Assembly (NCBI RefSeq): GCF_000423645.1
Contig: NZ_AUIJ01000001.1
Coordinates: 62,001 to 126,000 of the forward strand
DNA: 64,000 nt
Reading direction: 5' to 3'
Source: Sediminimonas qiaohouensis DSM 21189
GTDB taxonomy: Bacteria; Pseudomonadota; Alphaproteobacteria; Rhodobacterales; Rhodobacteraceae
The translations under genes and the position numbers were made by a program. Under the pieces are notes generated by a model. It did no database searches. It was not told the origin of the DNA and was given only the letters and a program-made list of their open reading frames with translations. Below are positions 9,039 to 21,764 of this stretch, piece after piece. Numbering within the stretch: the first letter of the stretch is position 1; each line of letters opens with the position of its first letter.

Positions 9039-9803
9039 CTACCCCCGCCGCATTCCCCGCCTGTCCAGGACATAGGTATGGATCGAGAACACCACGGCGT
9101 TGCTCCGGGGTAGCCGCACAAGGCACTGACGCTCAGAGCGCAAGTATCGCGCCTCGGCGCGCGCGCGCCCGGACGGCTCGGACGGCTCGGAATGCCCCTC
9201 GGATCGCGGTTGGTGCAGTGACGGATCGTCATACCCCAAGACATTGAACCGCCACAGCGGCCGGCCCGGGCGCACCCCGTCCAGCAGCCGCTGCACCCGG
9301 CGGGCAAGGCTTGCATCATATACGTCCACCGGCTTGTGGATCGCCAGCATCGGCCGCATGAATTTCTCGGACAAGCGCCAGCTTGCCGGAAAACACAGAA
9401 CGGCGCCGGTCAACAGGTGCTCTTCATAACCCGAACGGCGCTCCATCAGGCAAAGATCTTCCTGTACCAAATGGCCAACGCTGCGCATGGGATCGCCATA
9501 GTCGATATCGACAGACGCACCATCCGGCCGGCGCACGGCATTTTCCGACACCTCGAAATCATCGCGCGCGCGCAAATGCTCAAGAACCGTTTCCAGCAGT
9601 TCATCCGCCGCAGGGCGCGCCAAGGCGTCCAGCGCCAGCACCTCGCCGGGCTTCTCGCCCAAGATACGCGTCCGCTCGGCCATCTGCGGGCCATAGGCAT
9701 CGTCGACCAGTAACCACTCCTTTTGGTCAAGCGGCGCAATCCCGGGCAATCGGGGCGCCGCAGCGGGGTCATAGGGGATGTCTTGCTGTAATATGATGGG
9801 CAT
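9039..9803 (-). CDS. DUF3445 protein, heme-dependent oxidative N-demethylase-like
   Basis: The 254-residue product resembles the DUF3445 family, whose characterised members are alpha subunits of heme-dependent oxidative N-demethylases. Recognisable blocks are LVQEDLCLMERRSGYEEHLLTGAVLCFPASWRLSEKFMRPMLAIHKPVDVY and the C-terminal RSERQCLVRLPRSNAVVFSIHTYVLD. The Trp-Arg and His-Lys-Pro positions typical of the family are present. The ATG at 9801-9803 gives the start MPIILQQDIPYDP; an open extension of 21 codons upstream looks unconserved. No partner reductase or ferredoxin subunit lies next to it. The gene is divergent from the hydrolase-OsmC gene at 9975. The family call is good; the substrate is unknown. 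Confidence 0.8.
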   Translation of the reverse strand: MPIILQQDIPYDPAAAPRLPGIAPLDQKEWLLVDDAYGPQMAERTRILGEKPGEVLALDALARPAADELLETVLEHLRARDDFEVSENAVRRPDGASVDIDYGDPMRSVGHLVQEDLCLMERRSGYEEHLLTGAVLCFPASWRLSEKFMRPMLAIHKPVDVYDASLARRVQRLLDGVRPGRPLWRFNVLGYDDPSLHQPRSEGHSEPSEPSGRARAEARYLRSERQCLVRLPRSNAVVFSIHTYVLDRRGMRRG

Positions 9804-9974
9804 CGCACGGACATCGCCCAAATCGATGAAACAGGCAAGTGCCCGCTGTAGCCGCCCCGCACGCACAATCCCTCACTGTGGCGTGATGCGGCGCACATGG
9901 CGCTTGCAGCCTACCCCACCTGCCACCATCCTTGGATACGTACCGCAGCAGCAGCACATGTCAAAGGACACCCC

Positions 9975-11189
9975 ATGACCACCGAACGCGTCACATTCCC
10001 CGGGCATGACGGACAGGACCTTGCCGCGCGCCTCGACTGCCCCGATGGCCCCTTGTTGGGGACGGTGCTGTTTGCGCATTGCTTCACCTGCTCCAAGGAC
10101 ATCCCCGCCGCCCGCCGAATCGCGGGGCGCCTCGCGGCTATGGGCTTGGCGGTGCTGCGGTTCGATTTCACGGGATTGGGCCACTCGGACGGCGAGTTCG
10201 CCAATACCACCTTTACCTCCAACGTCGACGACCTGGTTTGCGCCGCCCGCTACCTGGCGAATCGCGACATGGCGCCCGGGATGCTCATAGGCCACAGCCT
10301 TGGCGGCGCGGCGGTCTTGCGCGCGGCAAAACACATCGACAGCGTCCGCGCCGTCACCACCATCGGCGCGCCGTTCGATCCGGCCCATGTCACGCACAAC
10401 TTCAAGGGTGCACTCGACACGATCGCGCGCGAGGGCTCTGCCGAAGTGGACCTGGGCGGCCGCCCCTTCCGCATCACGCGCGGGTTTGTCGAAGATGTCT
10501 CCGCCGCGAACCTGGCCCCCGCCATTCGCGACCTGAACGCGGCCCTTCTCGTGATGCACGCCCCGCGCGATACCCAAGTGGGCATCGACAACGCGAGCGA
10601 GATTTTCAAGGCCGCGCGTCACCCCAAAAGCTTTGTCACGCTGGACGACGCCGACCACCTGATCACCAAGCCGCGCGATGCCGAATATGCCGCCGAAGTG
10701 ATCGCCGCATGGTCGGGCCGTTACCTTGACCTGCGGCCGCCCGCGCCGCCCCCCGGCGCCCCGGAAGGGATCGTTCGCGTCTCCGAGGCGGACGCCGACG
10801 GCTTCTTGCAAGACGTCAACGCCGGACCCGAACACCACGTTCTGGCGGACGAGCCCGAGGCCTATGGCGGCACCAACCGGGGCATGTCGCCCTATGGCTT
10901 CCTGTCGGCCGGATTGGGCGCCTGCACCTCGATGACCATCCGCATGTACGCCCGGCGAAAGGGCTGGCCGCTTAGCCACGTGCACGTGGATGTGTGCCAC
11001 GACAAGATGCACGCGCAGGACGCGTCGGGCGGCGAAAAGATCGACGGCTTCATACGCGAGATATACCTTGAGGGCGACCTGACCGACGATCAACGCCAGA
11101 AGCTGCGCGAGATCGCCAACAAGTGCCCGGTTCACCGCACGCTTGAGCGCGCCTCAAAGATAACCACGCGGCTGGCAGATCAGGGGTGA
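9975..11189 (+). CDS. Alpha/beta hydrolase-OsmC fusion protein
   Basis: The 404-residue protein joins two domains. Residues 1 to about 255 form an alpha/beta hydrolase with the nucleophile elbow GHSLGG and a later DDADH segment that can supply the catalytic Asp/His. Residues about 265-404 are an OsmC-type peroxiredoxin domain with the two expected cysteines, one in LGACTSMTIRMYARR and one in NKCPVHRTLE. OsmC domains reduce organic hydroperoxides. This fusion is a known arrangement in proteobacteria, in which the hydrolase partner is of uncertain substrate. The ATG at 9975 matches the typical start MTTERVTFPG. A GNAT acetyltransferase gene follows 72 bp downstream on the same strand. Confidence 0.92.
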   Translation: MTTERVTFPGHDGQDLAARLDCPDGPLLGTVLFAHCFTCSKDIPAARRIAGRLAAMGLAVLRFDFTGLGHSDGEFANTTFTSNVDDLVCAARYLANRDMAPGMLIGHSLGGAAVLRAAKHIDSVRAVTTIGAPFDPAHVTHNFKGALDTIAREGSAEVDLGGRPFRITRGFVEDVSAANLAPAIRDLNAALLVMHAPRDTQVGIDNASEIFKAARHPKSFVTLDDADHLITKPRDAEYAAEVIAAWSGRYLDLRPPAPPPGAPEGIVRVSEADADGFLQDVNAGPEHHVLADEPEAYGGTNRGMSPYGFLSAGLGACTSMTIRMYARRKGWPLSHVHVDVCHDKMHAQDASGGEKIDGFIREIYLEGDLTDDQRQKLREIANKCPVHRTLERASKITTRLADQG

Positions 11190-11261
11190 CGCACGCCGGC
11201 ACCTTGATTTCGCCGTCGGGCCATGCGTCACTGCCACCATGCGTGAAAGGCACGGTTGACG

Positions 11262-11984
11262 ATGACGGACTTACCGATCGGGGAATATTTGCAGGGGTGG
11301 AATCCCGCCGCGCCGCCCACAGGCGCGCGCCTTACCGGGCGCACCGCATCGCTGCGCCGCCTCACAAGCGATGACGCGCGCCCCCTCTTTGCCCGGCTCC
11401 ACTCCGCGAAGGCCCCGCAAGATTGGCTCTACATGCCCGTCGGCCCGTTCACGAGCGAGGCGGTGTTCACCGATTGGTGCGCCTCCGTCGCGGCAGCGGA
11501 TGATCCGCTTTTCTACGCGATGGTTGCGGGCGAAAACGACACGCCGTTCGGCTTTTGCAGCCTTATGAACATCAAGCCCGAGGGCGGCTCGATCGAGATC
11601 GGCTTTGTCATGGTTGCCCCGCAGTACCAGAAATCCACCGCATTCACCGAAGCGATGTACCTGATGGCCAGGCATGCCTTTGATCTTGGCTATCGACGGT
11701 ATGAATGGAAATGCGATGCGCTGAACCACAGATCCCGCCGCGCGGCGCATCGCCTCGGCTTTAGCTACGAGGGGCTGTTCCGGCAGGCCGTGGTCATAAA
11801 AGGGCGCAACCGAGATACCAAGTGGTTCTCGATCATCGATTCCGAGTGGCCTGAACTGGACAAGCTCTATGCCCGGTGGCTCGATCCTTTGAATTTCGAT
11901 GAGCACGGGCAGCAAAAGCTATCCCTGTCACGCCTGACAGCCCCCCATATCGTCCAACGCGACCCGGATTTACCCCCCGAATGA
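11262..11984 (+). CDS. GNAT-family N-acetyltransferase (RimJ/RimL type)
   Basis: The 240-residue protein belongs to the GNAT fold and would transfer an acetyl group from acetyl-CoA to an amine. The conserved C-terminal part is clear: YEWKCDALNHRSRRAAHRLGFSYEGLFRQA, then KGRNRDTKWFSIID. This is the common RimJ/RimL-like pattern. The start is the ATG at 11262; a TTG two codons upstream is in frame but less likely. The substrate cannot be deduced. The gene follows the hydrolase-OsmC gene and is convergent with bioY, with a repeat and a bioY terminator between them. Confidence 0.88.
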   Translation: MTDLPIGEYLQGWNPAAPPTGARLTGRTASLRRLTSDDARPLFARLHSAKAPQDWLYMPVGPFTSEAVFTDWCASVAAADDPLFYAMVAGENDTPFGFCSLMNIKPEGGSIEIGFVMVAPQYQKSTAFTEAMYLMARHAFDLGYRRYEWKCDALNHRSRRAAHRLGFSYEGLFRQAVVIKGRNRDTKWFSIIDSEWPELDKLYARWLDPLNFDEHGQQKLSLSRLTAPHIVQRDPDLPPE

Positions 11985-12019
11985 GGAAAATGCCGCGTAA
12001 TGGCGGGCCACGATGCGTC

Positions 12020-12119
12020 TGAGGCATGTCACCAATGCGCGGAATCAAGGCCGCAGGCCGCCGCGCAGCGCCCACCCGGCGGTCGCGCACCGCACGGCTC
12101 CTCACCCGGTTGCCCAAGG
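12020..12119 (+). repeat. Dispersed intergenic repeat, family A, copy 2
   Basis: The part 12020-12050 matches 6808-6838 at 30 of 31 bases. The part from about 12059 to 12119, with CAGCGCCCACCCGGCGG and CGGCTCCTCACCCG, matches the reverse complement of about 19971-20029. The repeat occupies most of the gap between the acetyltransferase gene and the bioY terminator. Confidence 0.7.
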
Positions 12120-12132
12120 GCCTCAAATGCAA

Positions 12133-12157
12133 AGGGCCGCCCACTCGGGGCGACCCT
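12133..12157 (-). terminator. Terminator of bioY
   Basis: The arms 12133-12142 and 12148-12157 pair with one mismatch around a 5-base loop. The hairpin lies 28 bp past the bioY stop. Confidence 0.6.
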
Positions 12158-12184
12158 CCTTCAATTCATCGACGCTCTCGGCGT

Positions 12185-12784
12185 TCAGCTACGTGCGCGC
12201 GCAACCAGCTTCCACACCATCGGCAGCAGCGCGGCAGCCAGCGCCAGCTTCAGCGCATCACCGATCAGGAACGGCGTCAGGCCCCACTGCAGAATCGGCT
12301 TGTCCCAGCCGTACAGCATCCCGAGCCAGATCAGCCCCGGCACATAGATCAACACGTTGCCCGCCAGCATCGCCAGCGCCATGCGCCCGGTCGTGCGATC
12401 CCAGCCGGCCTTGGCGAACCAACCAAGCGCCAGCGTCGCCAGCACATAGCCCACCAAGTAACCCCCGGTGCCGCCCATCATGTAGGTCAGCCCCGATGCC
12501 TCGGCGCCCGAGCCGGCAAACACGTCGAACCCAAGCGCGCCGATGATCATGTAGCCCATGATCGTCACAAGGCCCAAACGCGGGCCATAGGCCGCCCCAA
12601 GCGTCAAAACGGCAAAGGTCCCCATGGTGATCGGGACGGGCCACATCGGCACCTTGATCTTGGCCGCGATCGCCAGGGCCGCAATCCCGAGACAGACCAA
12701 CGCCGCCTGCTTGAGCCATTGCTGCGCCCCCTCGCGCGGCGCGATGGCATCGGCCAGAACCGTGTTTGTCACTGCTGTTGTCAT
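12185..12784 (-). CDS. bioY: Biotin transporter BioY
   Basis: The 199-residue membrane protein is the biotin-binding S component of an energy-coupling-factor transporter. Six hydrophobic segments are visible. So are the family motifs KIKVPMWPVPITMGTFAVLTLGAAYGPRLG (residues about 43-72) and GGTGGYLVGYVLATLALGW (about 103-121). The ATG at 12782-12784 is preceded by GGGAGA. No bioM or bioN energising subunits are nearby, so it works alone or with a shared module encoded elsewhere. I looked for a BioR-type operator upstream and did not find a convincing one. The length is normal for BioY. Confidence 0.93.
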   Translation of the reverse strand: MTTAVTNTVLADAIAPREGAQQWLKQAALVCLGIAALAIAAKIKVPMWPVPITMGTFAVLTLGAAYGPRLGLVTIMGYMIIGALGFDVFAGSGAEASGLTYMMGGTGGYLVGYVLATLALGWFAKAGWDRTTGRMALAMLAGNVLIYVPGLIWLGMLYGWDKPILQWGLTPFLIGDALKLALAAALLPMVWKLVARARS

Positions 12785-12887
12785 ATCGTTATCTCCCGGT
12801 TGACGCGCCTTGGCGCTATAGCTCAGTTCCGGGGTTTCTGCCCCATTACCCCCTTTTTTGCAAGCATCAGGCGTCCGCGCAGCGGAA

Positions 12888-13298
12888 TTAAACATATCTT
12901 GAATACATGATATATGCCTTGTGCGGACCCTCCACGCGCCACCGCGCCGACCATTCGGGCCAGTGGGAAAAATCATAGCGCACGGCATAGCTATCAGGGT
13001 CGCACCAGTGCCTGTCACCGCTGTCGCCGGCATTGGGATCAAAGCGATGAAACGGGCGCCCGTCGTCGAACTGCACATCTATCGTACCTGCGTTTCCAGG
13101 CCTCCACAGGTAGCGCCGCGTCGCGGCAAACTCCCCCTGCCCCGGAACATGAAGCGTCCCTACTTCGCACAATAGAAGCGCGCCATCGGCTTGCGCCTTG
13201 AATCGGGCCTGCCCACAAAACCGGGCCTCCTGACCGCTGTCGTGAACGATGCGGCGCGTCAGGCGCCACTCTCCTATGAAATCGCTCAAGGCAATCAT
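12888..13298 (-). CDS. DUF6314 family protein
   Basis: The 136-residue cytoplasmic protein matches the pattern of DUF6314 proteins, in which a lipocalin-like beta barrel is suspected. It starts MIALSDFIGEWRLTRRIVHD and ends with the conserved DSYAVRYDFSHWPEWSARWRVEGPHKAYIMYSRYV. The WxxxR and W-rich C-terminal segments are the family hallmarks. It lies 104 bp upstream of bioY on the same strand and may share its transcript. The function is unknown. Confidence 0.8.
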   Translation of the reverse strand: MIALSDFIGEWRLTRRIVHDSGQEARFCGQARFKAQADGALLLCEVGTLHVPGQGEFAATRRYLWRPGNAGTIDVQFDDGRPFHRFDPNAGDSGDRHWCDPDSYAVRYDFSHWPEWSARWRVEGPHKAYIMYSRYV

Positions 13299-13404
13299 GT
13301 AGTCCTCCGCTCCCCGCGGTCAGCCTAGCCGCCCCGCGCCCTTGCCGCCACCTCGCACGAGCGATAAGAGGGCGCAACTCCTCTTGAACAAGGTCCTACT
13401 GCCC

Positions 13405-14712
<1,308 letters not shown>

Positions 14713-14903
14713 TCGCCCCTTGAGGCGCCGAATATCACCCTCCCGCCACCTTGGGGGGGGCGATAGCACACCGGCCGCCAAATCGACGGTCCGGCACGCG
14801 ACGAAATCGGAAATGTCCCATTGAGACGCTCCCTCACTGGGCTGCCGAAAGAAAATATTCATTCCTTTGACGCTACCTTGGGCCATCGAGCTTAGAGAGC
14901 AGC

Positions 14904-15965
14904 ATGAATGAATTGACCCGTTTCACTCCTCCCATGAACGGCAACAGCCCCGCCCGGCAATCGCTCTCTCTTCGGCAGAAGGCCGCAATCATCGTGCGCT
15001 ACCTTCTGAACGAGGGGGCAGATGTCGAGCTTGCCGCCTTGTCCGATGAATTACAGGCCGAATTGACGCGGCAGATGGGCCATATGTGCCATGTTGATCG
15101 TGAGACACTCGCGCAAGTCGTCGGCGAGTTCGCGCAAGAGCTTGAGGGGATCGGCCTGTCATTTCCGCGCGGCATCGCCGCCGCGCTCAGTGACCTGGAC
15201 GGCCGAATCAGCGCCCAGGCCGCCGCGCATCTGCGGCGCTCTGCGGGTATTCACCAAGATGATCCATGGTCCCGCATAAAGGGCATCGACAACGACACGC
15301 TGCTGCCCCTGATCAACGCCGAGTCCACCGAAGTGGGCGCTGTCATCCTGTCCAAGCTGGACGTTGCGCGTGCCGCAAACCTGCTTGCCATGATGCCCGG
15401 CGCGCAAGCACGGCGCATAACCTGCGCAATGTCGCGGACCAGCGCCGTCACGCCGGATGCCGTGCTCAGGATCGGACAATCCATTGTCGCGCAGATCGAC
15501 GATGTCCCGCCCCGGGCGTTTTCGTCCCCGCCCGCCGATCGCCTCGGCGCGATCCTGAACCTGTCGCCCTCGGCCACACGCGATGAACTGCTGTCGGGGC
15601 TCGATGATGACGATGCCGAATTCGCCAAGAACGTACGCGCGGCGATCTTCACATTCGCAAGCATACCGGCCCGGCTGGGCGCACGCGACGTTCCAATCCT
15701 TGCGCGCGAACTGGACCAGGGGCGCCTTGTCACCGCCCTCAGCTTCGCCAGCGCCGCCGACGCGAACGCCGCCGAAGCCGCCGAGTTCATCCTGAACGCC
15801 TTGCCGGGACGAATGGCAAATACCCTGCGCGAGGAAATGGATGAGACCGGCACGATCCGCCCCGACGTTGGCGAGGAAGCCATGAACACCGTTGCGGCCA
15901 CGATCAGGGATCTTGCCACCCAGGGCCAGATCGAATTGCTCGACGTGGATGACACCCCGACCTAA
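14904..15965 (+). CDS. FliG-like flagellar motor switch protein (orphan)
   Basis: The 353-residue protein has the full FliG layout. The N-terminal domain reads LSLRQKAAIIVRYLLNEGADVELAAL, the middle domain lies around 130-220, and the C-terminal domain ends ARELDQGRLVTALSFASAADANAAEAAEFILNALPGRMANTLREEMDETGTI. In the C-terminal domain the residue equivalent to E. coli Lys264 (ALK) is Ser here (ALS), Arg281 is kept, and the Asp-Asp pair 288/289 is Glu-Glu. There are no other flagellar genes in the window. An orphan FliG-like gene next to purB is something I associate with Rhodobacteraceae. It may be a divergent second FliG with a reduced or different motor role. The ATG at 14904 follows AGAGAG. 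Confidence 0.8.
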   Translation: MNELTRFTPPMNGNSPARQSLSLRQKAAIIVRYLLNEGADVELAALSDELQAELTRQMGHMCHVDRETLAQVVGEFAQELEGIGLSFPRGIAAALSDLDGRISAQAAAHLRRSAGIHQDDPWSRIKGIDNDTLLPLINAESTEVGAVILSKLDVARAANLLAMMPGAQARRITCAMSRTSAVTPDAVLRIGQSIVAQIDDVPPRAFSSPPADRLGAILNLSPSATRDELLSGLDDDDAEFAKNVRAAIFTFASIPARLGARDVPILARELDQGRLVTALSFASAADANAAEAAEFILNALPGRMANTLREEMDETGTIRPDVGEEAMNTVAATIRDLATQGQIELLDVDDTPT

Positions 15966-16105
15966 CGCTTTGTAATAAAAGACACATCATTGAAAAAGGG
16001 CACACCGAGAGGTCCGCGCCCGCCCTGGGGGCGGGGTCGGGCGCGAACCGGATCGCAAGGGATCCGGGGGGAAAATGTGAATGATGTGCATTTTGGTTTC
16101 GGGGC

Positions 16106-16831
16106 TTATCGCAGGCGCCGTGCCGCCAGAATTTCGCCCGGGCCCTTCCGCTGAACGATGATCGCGGCCGGGCGCGCGCCTTTTAGCTCTGCCGTGGCGT
16201 TGAAAGGCTGCTTCATGTCCCACTCGCCCAGCAGGGACCAGTTGGTCACGATATTGGTATATGTCATCGTGCGGCCGGCATTCTCGCCCTTGGTAATCTT
16301 CACCGTCTCACTGGGCTCATAGCGTATCACCTGCACCAGCGCCGCGCCGTTCAACGACGGGTCGCTCACCCGCGCACTGATCCGCAGCTTACCAACCCCC
16401 GTGCGCTCCACGCGTAGCGCGATCAAGGCCGGGTCGCTTGCGTGGCTGGTAATCAGGTCGCGCACGTTCTGCGGCTGTGTGCCAACGACATGCTGCGCCC
16501 CCTGAACAATCATCTGGGGCGTATAGATCGACCTCCGTCCACCCGCGCTCGCATAAGCCTTTTGCCGCCTTGTGTGCGCCGGGTCGCCGAAACTGTCTTT
16601 CCAGCCGATGTAATCCCAATAATCGACATGCAGCGCCAGCGCCAAAACACCCTCACGCTTGGCCAACTCGGCCAGAAGTGCATCCGCGGGCGGACAAGAC
16701 GAGCAACCTTGCGATGTAAACAGCTCCACCACGACCGGGCCGCGATCCGCATCGCCCTGCGCCGCGGCCGCACCGGCCCCAAGCCCCAAGATCAATGCAC
16801 CCGCAGTTGCCCACGCTTTCAGGCCTCGCAT
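16106..16831 (-). CDS. Exported DUF1223 thioredoxin-like protein
   Basis: The 241-residue protein begins with a clear signal peptide (MRGLKAWATAGALILGLGAGAAAAQ), so it is periplasmic. It then shows the DUF1223 hallmark VVVELFTSQGCSSCPPADALLAELA, a thioredoxin-like fold with a Cys-x-x-Cys pair in CSSC. YTPQMIVQG is also conserved in the family. The role is unknown; a redox function is an inference from the fold. The gene is divergent from acnA, with about 220 bp between the starts. Downstream, at 16014-16070, are GC-rich inverted repeats that might end transcription from either side. Confidence 0.88.
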   Translation of the reverse strand: MRGLKAWATAGALILGLGAGAAAAQGDADRGPVVVELFTSQGCSSCPPADALLAELAKREGVLALALHVDYWDYIGWKDSFGDPAHTRRQKAYASAGGRRSIYTPQMIVQGAQHVVGTQPQNVRDLITSHASDPALIALRVERTGVGKLRISARVSDPSLNGAALVQVIRYEPSETVKITKGENAGRTMTYTNIVTNWSLLGEWDMKQPFNATAELKGARPAAIIVQRKGPGEILAARRLR

Positions 16832-16930
16832 TCTCGCATCACTCCATTACAGTCTATGCCTCGCACACTAGGCGCAACATGCCCGGAAGGCCAATCAACG
16901 TTTTGCGATCCGGCTGTCGCACTCGCTGAT

Positions 16931-16960
16931 CTGGACTTTTAGTGTGCAATGGTATACATT
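16931..16960 (+). promoter_or_regulatory. Possible acnA promoter/operator with small palindrome
   Basis: A TATACA-like -10 box (16953-16958) lies 16 bp after CTGGAC (16931-16936). It is embedded in AATG-GTATA-CATT, a short inverted repeat at 16948-16960. The site is about 90 bp before acnA. This is weak, sequence-only evidence. Confidence 0.3.
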
Positions 16961-17049
16961 CTGGGCGCATCCCCCTTGATCGCAGCCTGCGCATCGGGCA
17001 GAAGCACGTCAGCGAACCCCTTTCATACCTGCCAGAGGGAGGCCACGAG

Positions 17050-19803
<2,754 letters not shown>

Positions 19804-19823
19804 TCAAGGGCACCGCGCAAGTC

Positions 19824-19852
19824 AAAGCCCCGGTCGATGCGGCCGGGGCTTT
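19824..19852 (+). terminator. Rho-independent terminator of acnA
   Basis: AAAGCCCCGG (19824-19833) pairs perfectly with CCGGGGCTTT (19843-19852) over a 9-base loop. Confidence 0.9.
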
Positions 19853-19970
19853 ACCGTGAACGGTGCTCGCTTGGGCGAAACTCCGTGTGATCACGAAACC
19901 ATGGCGCGTAGAGGCTATGCGGGACCAAAGTGGGCGTTCGGGTCTATTCTGGACGCGGTTAAGCTGACCT

Positions 19971-20190
19971 TGGGCGGACGGGTGAGGAGCCGCGCAGTGC
20001 CCGGCCGCCGGGTGGGCGCTGCAACGATTGTGTTGCGTGCTTTATGCTAGCCAAATACTTCTTCGTTATCAGTAGCTTGAAGCGCTCGCAAAAGCGCCCG
20101 CCCGAGGGGGCGGTCGGGCGCTGCGCGGCGGCGCGCAAGCGCGCCTCTATTCCGCGCATTGGGCCAAGCCTCAACGGCAGCAACAGGCCA
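19971..20190 (-). repeat. Dispersed intergenic repeat, family A, copy 3 (with inner insert)
   Basis: In reverse orientation, about 20143-20190 matches 6791-6838 (for example TGCTGCCGTTGAGGC and AATGCGCGGAAT). About 19971-20029 matches 12059-12119. About 110 bp, including an AT-richer patch (20030-20085), separate the two halves here. The repeat fills much of the 500-bp gap between acnA and ccmG, in which I see no supported gene. Confidence 0.65.
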
Positions 20191-20308
20191 TACGTTGCCA
20201 ATACCGTGCCAACCTGGTCCGTCACAAAGGGCTCGGAACGGTCGTTGTCACTACGAGCGTCGGGATCGGCTGTCTGCACCACTTACCGCAACCTGCACCG
20301 CAATGATG

Positions 20309-20839
20309 TTACTCAAGCGTCTCCATCGCGGGGCGCAGCTTGTTGTCAATGACGCGCTGCGTGATGGGCCCCGCGTGCCGCAGCACGATACGCCCCTCGC
20401 CGTCGATCAGGTAGGTTTCCGGCACACCGTACACCCCCCAGTTTATCCCCATCTTGCCATCGGCGTCCGCGCCAATGGCGGCAAACGGGTTGCCCAGCTC
20501 TTCCAGAAAGCCAAGCGCGTCGTTCGGCTTGTCCTTGTAGTTGACGCCGTAGATCGTCACGCCGTCAGCGGCCAGCTTCTCAAGATTGGGATGCTCGGCC
20601 CGGCAAGGTACACACCACGACGCCCAAAAGTTGACCAATCGCGCCTCGCCGCTGCGCAGATCGTCGTCCCCGAAAACCGGAGCCTGCCCAAGAGGTATCA
20701 CCTCGACCGCAGGCGCCGGCTGACCGGTGAGCGCCGATGGCAGCTCATCAGGGTTCTCGCGCGCCATGCCCACCCAGAAAATCGCGGCTATTGCCGCAAA
20801 GATCAAAGGCGGCGCCAGCATCATCGGCCTAATCCGCAT
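20309..20839 (-). CDS. ccmG: Thiol:disulfide interchange protein CcmG/DsbE
   Basis: The 176-residue protein is the membrane-anchored periplasmic thioredoxin that reduces apocytochrome c or CcmH so heme can be attached. It has one N-terminal membrane anchor (residues about 7-24), then a thioredoxin-like domain with FWASWCVPC (C76 and C79) and the CcmG-specific GVYGVPETYLIDGEG. It is the last gene of the ccmABCDG run and overlaps the end of ccmD by 11 bp, which suggests translational coupling. No ccmE, F or H is present in the window. The length is normal. Confidence 0.96.
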   Translation of the reverse strand: MRIRPMMLAPPLIFAAIAAIFWVGMARENPDELPSALTGQPAPAVEVIPLGQAPVFGDDDLRSGEARLVNFWASWCVPCRAEHPNLEKLAADGVTIYGVNYKDKPNDALGFLEELGNPFAAIGADADGKMGINWGVYGVPETYLIDGEGRIVLRHAGPITQRVIDNKLRPAMETLE

Positions 20840-20990
20840 GGTTGCGACCCCTTTTCTCGGTGCTTTCCAGGTCCCGCTTCACCCGCCGAGCGCGCACGAC
20901 GCTGGCGATGACCAACACCGCAAGCAGTGCAATCGAAATCGCGTAGGACGACAGGACCGCCTCCGCGTATTTGCCCAGATCCGGCATCAT
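20829..20990 (-). CDS. ccmD: Heme exporter protein CcmD (small)
   Basis: This short gene encodes 53 residues. It starts MMPDLGKYAEAVLSSYAISI, with one membrane segment (SYAISIALLAVLVIASVV) followed by a basic tail RARRVKRDLE. This is the size and layout of CcmD, which stabilises the CcmABC complex and helps release holo-CcmE. The ATG at 20988-20990 overlaps the ccmC stop as TGATG and is preceded by GAGAGAGG. The position between ccmC and ccmG is the classical one. The ATG at 20987 is an alternative start one codon later. Confidence 0.9.
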   Translation of the reverse strand: MMPDLGKYAEAVLSSYAISIALLAVLVIASVVRARRVKRDLESTEKRGRNHAD

Positions 20991-21721
20991 CAACCCAACC
21001 TCTCTCTAACCAGCAGCGCGCGCATTCGCCTTGCCCTGATCTCGGTTTGCGTCCTGAGAAATACAAGGGCGATGAACAGAAGCACGAACCCCGCGATGCA
21101 CAACAACAACGGGAAATAAAACACGTCCGCCACGTTCTCTTCCTTGTCCAGCGACAGCGACGCCCCCTGATGCAGCCCTTGGTTCCAGAAATTGACCGCG
21201 TAGCGCGACAACACGGCAAACACCGACCCGACCAGGCACAGAACACTGGTCAGATCGGCGGCGGTATCGTCATTTTCGATCGCGGCCCAAAGCGCCATGT
21301 AGCCCAGGTAAAACAGGAACAGGATCAAAAACGAAGTCAGCCGCGGATCCCACGCCCACCATGTGCCCCACATCGGCTGCCCCCATATGGCGCCGGTGAC
21401 CAGCGCGATCACCGTCATCGTCGCCCCCACAGGCGCCGCCGCCCGCGCCGCCAGCGCGCTGACGTGGTGCCGCCGAACGATCCAGATCAGCGACGCCGCC
21501 AGCATCATGATCCACCCGTTGATCGCCATCAACGCGCTTGGCACGTGCAGGTAGATGATCTTGACGGTCGATCCCTGCCGGTAATCCTCGGGGGTGAAAA
21601 AGAACCCCCAGACAAGACCGACAATCAGCGCCACCAGCGCCGCGCCCGCGATCCATGGCAAGACCCGGTCGGTCGTCTGAATGAACTTCCGCGGATTTGC
21701 ATATTGCCAGATCGACGCCAT
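20990..21721 (-). CDS. ccmC: Heme exporter protein CcmC
   Basis: The 243-residue, six-segment membrane protein presents heme to the chaperone CcmE at the outer face of the inner membrane. The tryptophan-rich heme-handling motif WGTWWAWDPRLTS lies in a periplasmic loop (residues about 118-130), and the flanking conserved histidines are in IIYLHVPSA and NQGLHQGAS. I chose the ATG at 21719-21721 (MASIWQYANP), which follows AGGGAGA, rather than an upstream in-frame start. It overlaps ccmD by one base. Confidence 0.96.
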   Translation of the reverse strand: MASIWQYANPRKFIQTTDRVLPWIAGAALVALIVGLVWGFFFTPEDYRQGSTVKIIYLHVPSALMAINGWIMMLAASLIWIVRRHHVSALAARAAAPVGATMTVIALVTGAIWGQPMWGTWWAWDPRLTSFLILFLFYLGYMALWAAIENDDTAADLTSVLCLVGSVFAVLSRYAVNFWNQGLHQGASLSLDKEENVADVFYFPLLLCIAGFVLLFIALVFLRTQTEIRARRMRALLVRERLG

Positions 21722-21764
21722 GTCTTGTCTCCCTCTTGGTGCGCCCACGCGGGCGCATTCATCC

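Noticed and set aside
12785-12887. BioR operator upstream of bioY
   Set aside because: No TTATNNATAA-like palindrome was found near the start; the AT-rich dyad close by lies in the 3' end of the DUF6314 gene.
16014-16070. Terminator downstream of the FliG-like gene
   Set aside because: GC-rich inverted repeats exist, but no clear T-run or compact single hairpin could be defined.
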